This document shows positions 11,011-20,144 of a stretch of DNA of 64,000 nt, in pieces (position 1 is the first letter of the stretch; each line of letters opens with the position of its first letter). The notes under the pieces were generated by a model. The model was not told the origin of the DNA and did not search any database. It was given only the letters and a program-made list of their open reading frames with translations. Source of the stretch: Trichomonas tenax (taxonomy: Eukaryota; Parabasalia; Trichomonadida; Trichomonadidae); assembly GCA_023091735.1 (NCBI GenBank), contig JALKBU010000095.1:22648-86647 (forward strand), written 5' to 3'. The position numbers and the translations under genes are program-made.

Positions 11011-11963
11011 CAGCCAGTAAAAGAACAAACAGATACAGATACAAAATTACAATATCGAATTACACGATCAGCATGCGGAATTTACTTTAGATGCGGCAAA
11101 CATAGATATGTCTATACAAGATTTTTACGATGCGGTTACAACACAAGAGTTTGAGCTGGAAAGAATTCTCACACTGATGAAGTTATATGATTTTTCTTTT
11201 GGAAAACTTACTTTGTACAAAAATTCTTTATTTGGATTTTCTAAAAAGCATGAAAGAAAAATCATATTTTATGGTGTATCAATGTTAGAAGTCCATAAAA
11301 GTATATATGAGCAAATTCTTAAAGAATGGGTTGAAGATTTTGACGAAAGCATGATTTCGAAAATGTTATAACAATGCAATTCACAGACTTAGCAAACGAA
11401 AACATTGAGTTCGGGCAGGTCAATAAAAGCGTGTGGTATAATGTCCTTGCGTTAAAAGATATTGCAATCTTTCCACAAAGATTTTTCCTCAATCAAGAAG
11501 GTCAAACAGTTCTTTCCACATCACATTCCTCAAGATGGAGTACCCTCGACATATCAAAACAAGCGTCCCTGTTGTAGAAATTAACAGCAAACCGATGATT
11601 AACAAGTACACTTTAATTCAAAGCATTCTCCTTGAGGAATCGTACGAGTGCATGTTCTGGAACACAACACCGACAAAATTTCAAAATCGACTCAAATTCG
11701 CTTACTTCGCTGTAAAGAATACTCGCAAGCTCGAGAATAGCATACATATCAATAACATCATTAAAGAGCTTGCACCAGATGGATTTCGAGATGCGATTGA
11801 ATCCGTTTGGGATGAATACTTCTGTGTTCCTGAAATTGGGCGCAATGAATACATCCCCAACAACGAAAACATGCAATTGATGAACAGAATCCTCAATGAC
11901 CATGAACAGGTTTACAACTTTCTCACAGGTGGGAGGTGTTTCAGATATTTATTAATCGATTAA
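11010..11963 (+). pseudogene. Broken gene in three frames, unrecognised
   Basis: Three plus-strand open segments in three different frames run head to tail: 11108-11371 (87 residues, open upstream to about 11015), 11374-11577 (67 residues) and 11535-11963 (142 residues). All have protein-like composition, for example ILTLMKLYDFSFGKLTLY, then VWYNVLALKDIAIFPQRFF, then YECMFWNTTPTKFQNRLKF. The first stop and the next ATG are only two bases apart, and the last two overlap by 43 bases. I take this as one gene with two frameshifts rather than three genes. I recognise no family. Confidence 0.45.
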
Positions 11964-12517
11964 ACACTTGATTTTTTATATTTTGCCAACATTTTTTAAA
12001 ATAAAAGTGCCAAATATTGTAATTTTAAACCGACACGCATTCCCCTATGTTATATGCACTCACATAAGGTAAATGAAACGGTTTTACTCCTATTACATGA
12101 CAGATTGTGTCAATTACATGTCAAAAATATATTTACATTAATTGAAACAATGGTCTTTCCTCATGAAATCACTCAAAATGATGATAATTAATGATAAACA
12201 TCTATTTTGTTTTAGAAGAGACACTTATGACAAAATTGATGAGTTTTCATTGATTTTAGAGTGATTTCTCTTCGAAAACTAAGGAAAAATGTAGTTTCAT
12301 TTTTTCCACGGCTGCACCCATGTATAACTACTCCCTCATATTTAATGAGCCATTCTCCATGATAATATTAAAAAATCGAAATAATTCAATTTAAAAATTG
12401 CTTGCGTTCATTATGAGAATGCTGCTTTAGGGTGATAGTTTCACTTATATAGTCGGTGTTCAGCAGCATTACCACAAAAAACACAAGAAAACATCATTTG
12501 AAATAAATAATATGTTT
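11964..12517. other. Intergenic
   Basis: No gene seen. It contains one ACATGTCA box (TTACATGTCAAAAATATATT begins near 12115), a motif found near several gene starts. It is the 3' flank of the PI3K gene. Confidence 0.45.
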
Positions 12518-15500
12518 TTAGTCAGATACCGCGATGTTATGGAATAAGTTATTGAGTTTGGTTCTAGTGGAATCAAGTGAAAGATCTGTCAAGCGATCGA
12601 ATTCGATTCTGGCTTCTGAGTCGGTCTTATCTAAGAACATCATATCCGTCATATACCTGATATCTTCGGCTTTCTGCAATTCAGGAATTCCTGTTCCAAG
12701 CATCAGCATGAGAAGAGTGCAAAGGAGCTTTGAATTATGTCTGAGAATGTTAAGTGCATCACCACACAAAACACGGAACTGCTTGAACATCTCGCCGTCG
12801 ACGTCGCCAAGAACATTTGCGCATGCAGGACTGAAGTGGAATGGTGCATTTTCTCGTTGGTAACCGAGCTTAGTTTTGAAGTTGCCCAAGAAGTGGCCGA
12901 AGTCGATATGCAGGAAGTGACCATCAGTCTGAAGCATGATGTTGCCTGGGTGTCTGTCTGCGATACCAAGAACGCATGTAGCCACGGCGTAGCCAGCAGA
13001 AGAATACATGAAGTTTGTTCGAGCCAATTGCTGGTTCTGTGCAGTCTGGTTAACTTTGCACAAGTAATCTGTGATCGTTGATATATCCCAAACACCGGCA
13101 AATGTACCTTTCTCTTGCTGTAGTGCTTGTTCCGTAATGGCATTTGGAACGACTTCAATGAATCCCTGATTGAAACCTGTTGGAAGGACACCATAGCATC
13201 TCATATGGAGATCAATGCCCTCCTTTCTCCAAAGGTGCTCCATAACTCTCATGACTTGAAGAGTTAATTGGTCTTGACGCAAGTCATCACCGACTTTGAA
13301 CAGAACTCTGATTGGCTCTGTTGAGAAAGGAGCAGCGTTATGGAAAGTAAGCCAGAAAGGCTTCTTCTTTGAGTTCATAACCTTGCATTTCTCGACTATG
13401 AAAGCGTCGACGACAAGTCTTGGGTCCATAGGAAGGTGGAACTCGTTCGGAAGATCGATGTTCTTGAGAGCCTCTCTGAATGGCTCTGTAGCTTCTGTGT
13501 GAGATAACTTGCAGAGACGCTGGTTGAGTCTGACGAGCTCTTGTGTGAACTTGTAGCCCTTAAGAAGTTCATCTCTGTAGATACCACTTCCGTATAAGAA
13601 GTTAACAACAAATGATGAGAATCTACGTCTGATGTGGGAAATATGAGCTTCAGAAATCAACTGCCAGAAAAGCTGGTGTCCAAGGAACTTTGGCTCTGCA
13701 AGACCTCTCCTGAACAAGAATCTGCAAAGTGGTGAATCATCGTACATTTCGTACTTCAAAGCCTGGACAAGTTGAAGCATGTAAAGCATGATTTCATCAT
13801 CGCTGAGTTCCTCCAAGCACTGAACAGCGTATGCTCTGACTCTGTGATCAGCAAATTCAGAATCAAGCATGCTTAAAGCCTCTGATGGTGTTGGCTTTGC
13901 CCACTTTTGAAGAATTCTTGGAATCTCGTGAACTTGTGTTGGAAGAGTGTAATCGATTGATGAGAGAACAAGAGGCAAGAATGAACTGATATCAGTGAGA
14001 TCGTTTCTGTATCTATAAAGAGCTGTCTTATCATCTGTTGAGAGCTTCTTTAATGGATCGAAATGTCTCTTTCTGATATTGCCTACAGCGACTTTCTGAT
14101 GCGCTGTACCTCTGACAGACATTGCTGCGTTTCTGCTTCCCTGTTGAGCCGGTGGTAAGATATGAGCGATCGGATAAATGTATTGTGGAATTTCGAATAA
14201 TATTCTAGTGGCAGAATCATCTTCGCACTGGCATGTTGTGAGAAGTGGGTCTGTATCTTTCTTGTTCCACATCGATCTGAAGTTAACACCAGAGTTATAC
14301 CAACCATCGTAGTTGAAGACTGGAATGTTGATTGTGGCGATTGCAGACTGCTTGGAACCATATTTCTCGTAGTTGTGGAGAGTAATTGCAACACGAGCAG
14401 CACGAGGAATCTGCTGAATCTGGAGGCTCAAATTGAGCATTTCGTTCCATGCAACACTTGTTCCACCAAGAGAAGGACGCGTGAGAACAGCTGTCGTCAA
14501 TTCATTTGATCCGTGAATGATAACAGCTCTGATGACATAAATAGAAACAGCCAACTCAGCAGGAATGTTGAAGCATCCTCCGATGAAGATTGAGAATGAT
14601 TCTTTTGCGATAGAATGTGGAAATCCGCCCATAATTTCAAACGATGGCTTGAGAGAGTCATTAAGTTTGATTGGCCTGTAAAGTTGCTCTGGCTGCGGCT
14701 CTGGAAGGGCGCTGTATGAAAGCTCCTTCTCTCTGATCTGCTGTGTGAGCTGAAGCTTATCGACAAGCAAGAAATTCATGAAAGGAGTAACAGAAAGCAA
14801 GAATTGTCTCACGCAGACGAAGTTTTGGATTGGAAAGTCTCCAGCAACGACTTCATCTGTGCCTTGGAGTGTGAGAGCATAGTTGTTTGGATCCAAATCT
14901 TTGCCAATGCCTTGGTGTTCCTGCATTTTAGCGAAGAGATCACAAATTGCTTTAGTTGCAGTCGTATCGAACGGAATAGCCAACGAAATAGCTGTTGCTT
15001 CGCCTGATAAAGCGACAAAACGTGTGTCTACCTTAATAGGAACGTTCTTCTTCTTGCATGTTGTTAATGGAGGATCAGAAGCGTTCAAACGCATACGAGC
15101 GAGAAGCGGTTCAGCTTCGAGACGAGATGTTCTTGCAGATTCGATTTCTTTGCGTAATTCTGAGAATGATGAATTAAAAGATAAAACTTCTGGTGTTTGA
15201 ATGAATGGTTTCAGTTCCAAATCCATTGTATACTGCTTTGCGGCCTTGACAAAGTCCGTTTCAGCACTGATTTGCATCAGAACAAATTGTGGTTTAGACA
15301 AATCTTGCTGTTGAAGCTTTATAGCACTCAACATTTCTGGACTTTCAGAGAGCTTCAGCTTGTGTGATGGGTATTCACCCTTCATTGTGCCGAGGCGATA
15401 AGCTTTTCCATGTCTCACGTTCTGTTCACCGTAGAGCGAAACTAACTGCTCATATAGCTGCTTCTGGATTGATCCAACCGTTTTAGATACTTTCGATTCG

Positions 15501-15925
15501 ATATTTACGCATAAATCAGTGGGTAATTTAACTTTCAAAATAACTCGTGGGTGTTTACGTGCGAAATTGCTCAATGGAATGACGGCCGAGATAATCGAAT
15601 TCTGCTCTTTAAACTCATCAATGTCAAATACGAATATCGGCATTCTTTGTTGCTTCGATGTAACATTTCTATCAGAAATAAAGTAGCTTGTTAAAGGAGT
15701 CTCCTTGAAAGATGTCGTTATACTTTCGGACTGTTTGATTTTGTCGATGTCTGATGAATATAAGATTTCGTATTGATATCCTTGTTGAGCATTTCTGCAA
15801 ATAACGTAATTCTGGAGCTCAAAGTTCGTCAGGAGGTCTATGACATCGCTGCCCTTCAAGTCCTGGTCCAAAGGAAGGAAAAATGTCCTTCCATTGGGGA
15901 GAAGTAAATCAATCCTGTGAGTCAT
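12518..15925 (-). CDS. Phosphatidylinositol 3-kinase, class I-like catalytic subunit
   Basis: 1135 residues from the ATG at 15925 (MTHRIDLLLPNGRTFFLPLD); the frame is open 13 codons further but only from a TTG. It phosphorylates the 3-OH of inositol lipids at membranes. Domains in order: an N-terminal ubiquitin-like part; a Ras-binding-like region (about 320-410); a C2 domain (about 455-610); a PIK helical domain (about 635-810); and a lipid kinase domain (about 860-1135) with the catalytic loop DRHPGN near 990 and DFGHFLG near 1010. The activation loop FKTKLGYQREN is basic like class I enzymes that use PI(4,5)P2, rather than class III VPS34-like loops. That substrate assignment is inference from the loop. 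The coding sequence is richer in GC than its flanks and fully open, so it looks functional. Confidence 0.93.
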   Translation of the reverse strand: MTHRIDLLLPNGRTFFLPLDQDLKGSDVIDLLTNFELQNYVICRNAQQGYQYEILYSSDIDKIKQSESITTSFKETPLTSYFISDRNVTSKQQRMPIFVFDIDEFKEQNSIISAVIPLSNFARKHPRVILKVKLPTDLCVNIESKVSKTVGSIQKQLYEQLVSLYGEQNVRHGKAYRLGTMKGEYPSHKLKLSESPEMLSAIKLQQQDLSKPQFVLMQISAETDFVKAAKQYTMDLELKPFIQTPEVLSFNSSFSELRKEIESARTSRLEAEPLLARMRLNASDPPLTTCKKKNVPIKVDTRFVALSGEATAISLAIPFDTTATKAICDLFAKMQEHQGIGKDLDPNNYALTLQGTDEVVAGDFPIQNFVCVRQFLLSVTPFMNFLLVDKLQLTQQIREKELSYSALPEPQPEQLYRPIKLNDSLKPSFEIMGGFPHSIAKESFSIFIGGCFNIPAELAVSIYVIRAVIIHGSNELTTAVLTRPSLGGTSVAWNEMLNLSLQIQQIPRAARVAITLHNYEKYGSKQSAIATINIPVFNYDGWYNSGVNFRSMWNKKDTDPLLTTCQCEDDSATRILFEIPQYIYPIAHILPPAQQGSRNAAMSVRGTAHQKVAVGNIRKRHFDPLKKLSTDDKTALYRYRNDLTDISSFLPLVLSSIDYTLPTQVHEIPRILQKWAKPTPSEALSMLDSEFADHRVRAYAVQCLEELSDDEIMLYMLQLVQALKYEMYDDSPLCRFLFRRGLAEPKFLGHQLFWQLISEAHISHIRRRFSSFVVNFLYGSGIYRDELLKGYKFTQELVRLNQRLCKLSHTEATEPFREALKNIDLPNEFHLPMDPRLVVDAFIVEKCKVMNSKKKPFWLTFHNAAPFSTEPIRVLFKVGDDLRQDQLTLQVMRVMEHLWRKEGIDLHMRCYGVLPTGFNQGFIEVVPNAITEQALQQEKGTFAGVWDISTITDYLCKVNQTAQNQQLARTNFMYSSAGYAVATCVLGIADRHPGNIMLQTDGHFLHIDFGHFLGNFKTKLGYQRENAPFHFSPACANVLGDVDGEMFKQFRVLCGDALNILRHNSKLLCTLLMLMLGTGIPELQKAEDIRYMTDMMFLDKTDSEARIEFDRLTDLSLDSTRTKLNNLFHNIAVSD

Positions 15926-15964
15926 TCTTTCAAATCTATCACAAAAAACCGTCACCACTCTCAA

Positions 15965-16530
15965 ATTTCAAAAAATCACTCTAAACTGTCTATGCATATG
16001 CTGAAATATCATATTTTATCATAAAATTTGTGATTTCTCAAAATTTCTGAAAATATCGCATCTCTATGTTATGTGATTTCATATTTACCCCACTTTTGAT
16101 CATTTCACACTAAAATAATCGTTTTTGACAGAAATTTTAAAGTAGATTATTAATTACATCATTTATAGTGATGAAATATGAAATAAATTTAAATACATTC
16201 AATTGGAAATAAAATGTGGCATTGGAATATGATGTAGAAAATGTTTATAATGTTTTGGAGGTTTTTTGACGAATTTCTCAACCATCTGTCAAACATTTTG
16301 AGACAAACGTTCGCAGAATATAGTATCTAAAATGTCCTGGATATGAAGGTTCAGCGAAATTGAAGCAGAAATTTTTTGAACGGAAATCTACTCAAATTAC
16401 GATTATCAATACAAGAATGAAGAAATTAGAAAAGAGATTGAGTGATGATAGGGTCAAAAGAGTAAATGGACTTGCAGAGAAATGTTATATTGATGAAGAC
16501 TGAAATGAGAACCAAAATTGACCCGGATAC
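15965..16530. other. Intergenic upstream of PI3K
   Basis: About 0.55 kb, AT-rich, no gene seen. It includes the PI3K promoter. I do not see the TCACTTTT initiator at the expected distance from the PI3K ATG. The far end borders the decayed Polinton-like element. Confidence 0.4.
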
Positions 16531-16533
16531 CCT

Positions 16534-16930
16534 TTAGAGGTTACTATTTCGAACCCCAATGATTTGATTTATTCTATCTTCAATAATGTTTATTCTTTTT
16601 GTTAAATCTTCTATTTTCATTATTGCAGTAACTCTTGATTGAGGAATAGATATTAAGTTTACTATACCATTTATTATTGTAATTTTGAAACCGTCAATTT
16701 TAAACATTTTATTTAATGTGCATGTTATAAGTTCATCAAACATTTCTTTATTTTTATTATAGTACTCATTAAATTCATCAACTGATTCAAATATTGTTGA
16801 CTCAATAATTGGTTTGATTATTTTTAATTTTTGTTTTTTGTTATTTATGTTCAATTAAATTTGAATCTTCCTTCTCATGTTCTTCTTTGTCTTCATCTTT
16901 TTCAATTATTTTTAAAATTCGTTTCATTTC
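16534..16930 (-). pseudogene. Small element-borne gene, frameshifted, unknown function
   Basis: An upstream open frame starts at an ATG near 16927 (MKRILKIIEKDEDKEEHEK) and stops at a TAA near 16847. A second frame overlaps it and runs to 16534 for about 105 residues with no ATG of its own. The second part is Ile/Lys-rich with a C-terminal helix (KIEDLTKRINIIEDRINQII) that could form a coiled coil. A single frameshift in the A-rich stretch would join them. I recognise no family. Confidence 0.4.
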
Positions 16931-16988
16931 ATACAAATAAAAATTAAAATATTTGAAACATAAATTTATTTTTATTTAATTATAAAAC

Positions 16989-17197
16989 ATGAGTGCTGAA
17001 ATATTTGGAAAAATATGGAGAGGTATCAAAAATGCTGCAAAATGGGTTCATAATAAAGTATTAAAGCTGTTGCACCAAGTGCGAAAACAGTAGGTACTGC
17101 AATTGGTGGAATATTTGGTGCTAAAGCAGGTAATCCAATGATGGATGCACAAGTTGGAAATGCCATTGGTGGAGTAATTGAACAAATTGCAAAGTGA
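16989..17197 (+). pseudogene. Basic glycine-rich virion-type peptide, frameshifted
   Basis: ATG at 16989, TGA at 17195-17197; the 209-base interval is not a multiple of three. The first part encodes a basic amphipathic N-terminus (MSAEIFGKIWRGIKNAAKWV). After a one-base shift near 17060 the other frame encodes a glycine/alanine-rich tail (GTAIGGIFGAKAG). This pairing is what small minor virion peptides of Maverick/Polinton and adenovirus-like elements look like; the family call is inference. Trp is encoded by TGG here. Confidence 0.5.
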
Positions 17198-17257
17198 TAC
17201 AAAAATAATTTTATTTTTACTTCATAATTGGAGTTAGTCGTTTGACAACTTCTCCAG

Positions 17258-17282
17258 TTTTTTTTTTTTTTTTTTTTTTTTT
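17258..17282. repeat. 25-base T homopolymer
   Basis: An uninterrupted run of 25 T (poly-A on the minus strand) lies between the basic-peptide gene and the structural-protein gene. It is by far the longest homopolymer I noticed in the window. It could be a microsatellite or an assembly weak point. Confidence 0.9.
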
Positions 17283-17513
17283 CAAATGCTTTTTTAACAG
17301 TTAGATCATGTTGTGGTGATACTAAAATAGCTAAATCAAAATTTAAACATAAACACCAAATTTTATTTTTAAAATTTATGAACCCCTTAAATCCTTTCGC
17401 TTTCTTTTGGTAGTTAGTTAGTTTATCACTTTGTTGCTTCAGTCAAATTTTATGTAAATGAAATAATAAATTAAATTTATTTTTAAATTTTTATTATTTT
17501 AATCAGTATAAAA

Positions 17514-18801
17514 ATGAGCTATAAGGACCTAAACGATTTAAGTAATAGTAAACTTCAAAAAGTAATTGAAGCAACAGAAATGGCTTCATCAAAAAACTAC
17601 AACAGAAACAGAAAAGTTTTAAGCGAATATTTAAAAGAAAATAATTATAAAGGATCTGTTAAATATAAATCAATTAATTCATTTCTTCAAGATTCAGCCT
17701 TTCCCTTAATGAAGACAGATACAGGATATAAGAAGAAGTCAGTCAATCGTGATATCAAAAAAAGAAATGTGTGAATTAACGAATGTAAACACTGGATATA
17801 AGAAGAAAGCTGTAGATAAAGAAGTAAGAAAAGAAATGCATGAATTAACGAATGTTAATGCTGGAAATACAACTCAATCAAAATTAAAGAACAGAAAGTT
17901 AAACCAGAAGATTACAACGAAACCATAAATTTCCCTGAAGAAACATTTTATAATATATTTAACCAGAACAACCTTATTGTACATGCCAGTTTTAGTGCTG
18001 CCAAAAATTCTTATTTTTCCCAAGTGAACGATTTTTATGACAAGCCTACAAAATTATACGATCCGCCAACTTTACAATCAGATTTTACCATTTGGTTTAC
18101 TACTAATGGTTCGACTAGGGTTGTCCCTTATTATTATAACTTTTACCTGGAGCTATCGTTCATTTACAATCACACCCGTAGTATCGACCGTTGTTAATTC
18201 AGAAGTGTACTCGAAATCATAGGGGGACCCCATTTTATTTTTCCCTTGCACTTTTTCCCTTTTTGCCCCCTGGTAGCCCCGTAAACTGGGGTGGAGCCAA
18301 CCTGTACTACCTTGTGACGTGAAACGGGTAACATTCCGGTTTAAAACCTTTATATTATTTTAAAAGTTTTTGTGTCATTATTGTTACGAGGTTACAGACT
18401 ATAGCAACCTTATATTATCCCTGGTGATTATACTGGTATTATTATTGTAACATAGTAACATGTTACATTATAAAGTATTTAGGATTATAATAGGGTTTTA
18501 TTTTTTGGATGTAATATCCTGGAATTTGTTAGGCAAAGTCAGAGGCCGAAGGCCGGATACTTGCCAGTTTATATATATATTTATCATTAACTCATACATC
18601 ATATCACTGTGATATAAGGTGGCATGATGTCATTTCGGGTTGTTTCAAAGCTGGAACAATGGCTGGTGGCAATAAATGGGCACAGAATTAGTATTCAATA
18701 ATAAAAATTCTTTCATTCATACATATGATAACCCAGAATTTAAAAATACAGACTACATGCCACCTTATATCATTGTTTATGCATGGTATAGGGAAGCATA
18801 A
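17514..18801 (+). pseudogene. Element structural protein gene, several frameshifts
   Basis: From the ATG at 17514 an 86-codon frame runs to 17774, and coding resumes in other frames to the TAA at 18799-18801. Recognisable steps are a shift in the A-run near 17752, another near 17890, a long open segment to about 18198 rich in aromatic residues (FTTNGSTRVVPYYYNFYLEL), and a C-terminal piece ending VYAWYREA. Residues near the first shift form a 23-residue tandem repeat (TGYKKK... ELTNVN, two copies). The beta-rich, aromatic C-terminal half suggests a capsid-type protein of a Polinton-like element; that is inference. A 17-bp inverted repeat (18610-18626, 18756-18772) lies inside its 3' end. Confidence 0.45.
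18532..18565. repeat. GC-rich stem-loop in the element
   Basis: GGCAA (18532-18536) pairs with TTGCC (18561-18565), and GGCC-GAA-GGCC (18544-18554) forms the tip. GC content is far above the surroundings. It sits within the decayed structural gene. Stem-loops mark transcript ends in some large DNA viruses, so a terminator role is possible but untested. Confidence 0.5.
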
Positions 18802-18810
18802 AAATATATA

Positions 18811-19065
18811 CTACTGAAGTTCGAAGTAGTGGGAAATACCCAAATCTTGTAAATATTCTTCCCTGTTAAATGGGTCTCTACCAATTAATGCGTTTATTCT
18901 ATTGAGTTCATTTATTTTTGAATCCGACAATTTCATTATTGATCTAATGATATTTAATTTTTCAATTTCTTTTTCCTTTTCTTCATCACTTAATTTAACA
19001 TTCTTTGTTTTTAAGTAATGATTTTTAGACTTAATTCAATTTAATATTGTCACTTTTGAACTCAT
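18811..19065 (-). pseudogene. Small element gene with one in-frame TGA
   Basis: From ATG at 19065 to TAG at 18811-18813 the frame has 84 sense positions with a single TGA at codon 10 (19036-19038). The rest is a charged helical protein (SDEEKEKEIEKLNIIRSIM, ending DLGISHYFELQ). A tryptophan at the TGA would give the plausible start SSKVTILNWIKSKN. Family not recognised; the initiator-like GTCACTTTTGAAC overlaps the start on the opposite strand. Confidence 0.4.
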
Positions 19066-19095
19066 TTATTAAAAATAAAAAATAATCAATTTATT

Positions 19096-19419
19096 TCAAA
19101 ATTTATCAAAATAGTAATGAGTGATAAAATATATTGGAACTTCAATAATTTCACTACCAACTTTTATTAAAGCATTACCGTTAATATATCGTATAGATTC
19201 ACCTACTGTATCAAATCAACGTCTTCTTTTTGTCATTGATTTATCATTTTTACCATAATCAAGATGTAGCATTACCCGATCACCTTCTTTGAATGCCTTC
19301 AATCCATTTTTCATTTGTTCTGTTTTGATTTCATTTATTTTTCCGGTTTGTTTTCGTATATATTCCCATTCTTTAGATATATTGGTGTGCATTTCTATCG
19401 GCTTCATGTTTATGTTCAA
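19096..19419 (-). pseudogene. Integrase C-terminal fragment (Polinton-type), in-frame TGA
   Basis: The frame encodes KEWEYIRKQTGKINEIKTEQ, then FKEGDRVMLHLDYGKN and SMTKRRR, a TGA at 19216-19218, then a further 39 codons (FDTVGESIRYINGNALIKVG and on to YYFDKF) to a second TGA. The GDRVMLHLDY/KRRR pattern resembles the SH3-like C-terminal domain of retrovirus-type integrases carried by Mavericks/Polintons. The catalytic DDE core is absent. Overlapping upstream frames (19374-19484, 19500-19706) may be other pieces of the same reading region. The TGA could be decay or a recoded Trp. Confidence 0.5.
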
Positions 19420-19499
19420 AATCTCCTTTTTGGAATCTTTTCCATGTTGTTATATACATCTTTCCATCATATTTATATGTCATTTCTTAATTACAATTT

Positions 19500-19706
19500 T
19501 CATATTTCGATTAATTCACAGCCCTCATTTTTAAATTGTTCTTTAATCCATTCAGGATTTAGACCACGACCTAATCGTTGAGGTACGGCTCTCTGAGCCT
19601 CAGCCCCAAAGGGGCGTATTGACTCATCTTTAGATTCTTGTTTTTCAAAGTCCTTAATCGACTTTTTAATGTATTTGTTCCTTCGCTCAGGTGGGATTGT
19701 TACCAT
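19500..19706 (-). CDS. Small element ORF with a GC-rich palindromic insert
   Basis: A 68-residue frame (start codon ATG at 19706, MVTIPPERRNKYIKKSIKDF) ends in EWIKEQFKNEGCELIEI. Its middle (IRPFGAEAQRAVPQRLGRG) is encoded by a GC-rich block with two perfect hairpins, GGCTC-TCT-GAGCC (19587-19599) and GCCCC-AAA-GGGGC (19603-19615). The composition of this block differs sharply from the rest of the frame, as if a palindromic module had been inserted without breaking the frame. Function unknown. Confidence 0.35.
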   Translation of the reverse strand: MVTIPPERRNKYIKKSIKDFEKQESKDESIRPFGAEAQRAVPQRLGRGLNPEWIKEQFKNEGCELIEI

Positions 19707-20144
19707 CTATATATAGTTGCTTTTATACTAATTAAAAATTAAATAATAAAAAAATTAACTTAGTTATTGTCCCCACTATATATATTTACAAAAAGTGGCT
19801 TAAAACCCCCGACATTTACTACTAACTAACAAAAAAAATGCGATTTCGTTTCAAGTCATCATATAAATACGCCGAATCTTTAAAGTGGCTTGTTTGCAAA
19901 GATCTCTGAAATTGTTTGTGTGATTTATCGGAAATGATAGTTTTACCATTTTTTGTCAGATTGTTTGCCAAATTTTCAAAAAGGGAAAAAAGTGGAAAAT
20001 TTAAAATTTTTCATGAATTGAAGTGGTGCAGTGTATATGTTTGAAAGCAATAAGAAATGGATCTGGTAAAATTTATTTTACCATGTCAAATTATAAATTT
20101 TCCACAATAGTTTTTTATTGAAATTTTCCATTTCATTTCTTTGT

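Larger units (their letters stand above)
16500..20100. mobile_element. Decayed Maverick/Polinton-type element
   Basis: This AT-rich block carries a set of virus-like genes in both orientations: a small basic peptide gene, a structural-protein gene, an integrase C-terminal piece and several small frames. All have frameshifts or in-frame stops. The arrangement and the small basic glycine-rich peptide are typical of Maverick/Polinton elements, which are abundant in trichomonads (established knowledge). I do not see protein-primed DNA polymerase, packaging ATPase, protease or terminal inverted repeats, so this is an internal remnant and its edges are approximate. An intact tail-collar-like gene (20145-20669) follows directly and may belong to it. 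Confidence 0.6.

Noticed and set aside
12534..15200. Open frames on the plus strand and other minus frames across the PI3K gene
   Set aside because: They mirror the PI3K coding sequence and lack any domain; they are shadows of the real gene.
16540..16580. Possible tRNA T-arm (GGTTCGAAAT)
   Set aside because: No acceptor stem, D-arm or anticodon arm can be built around it.
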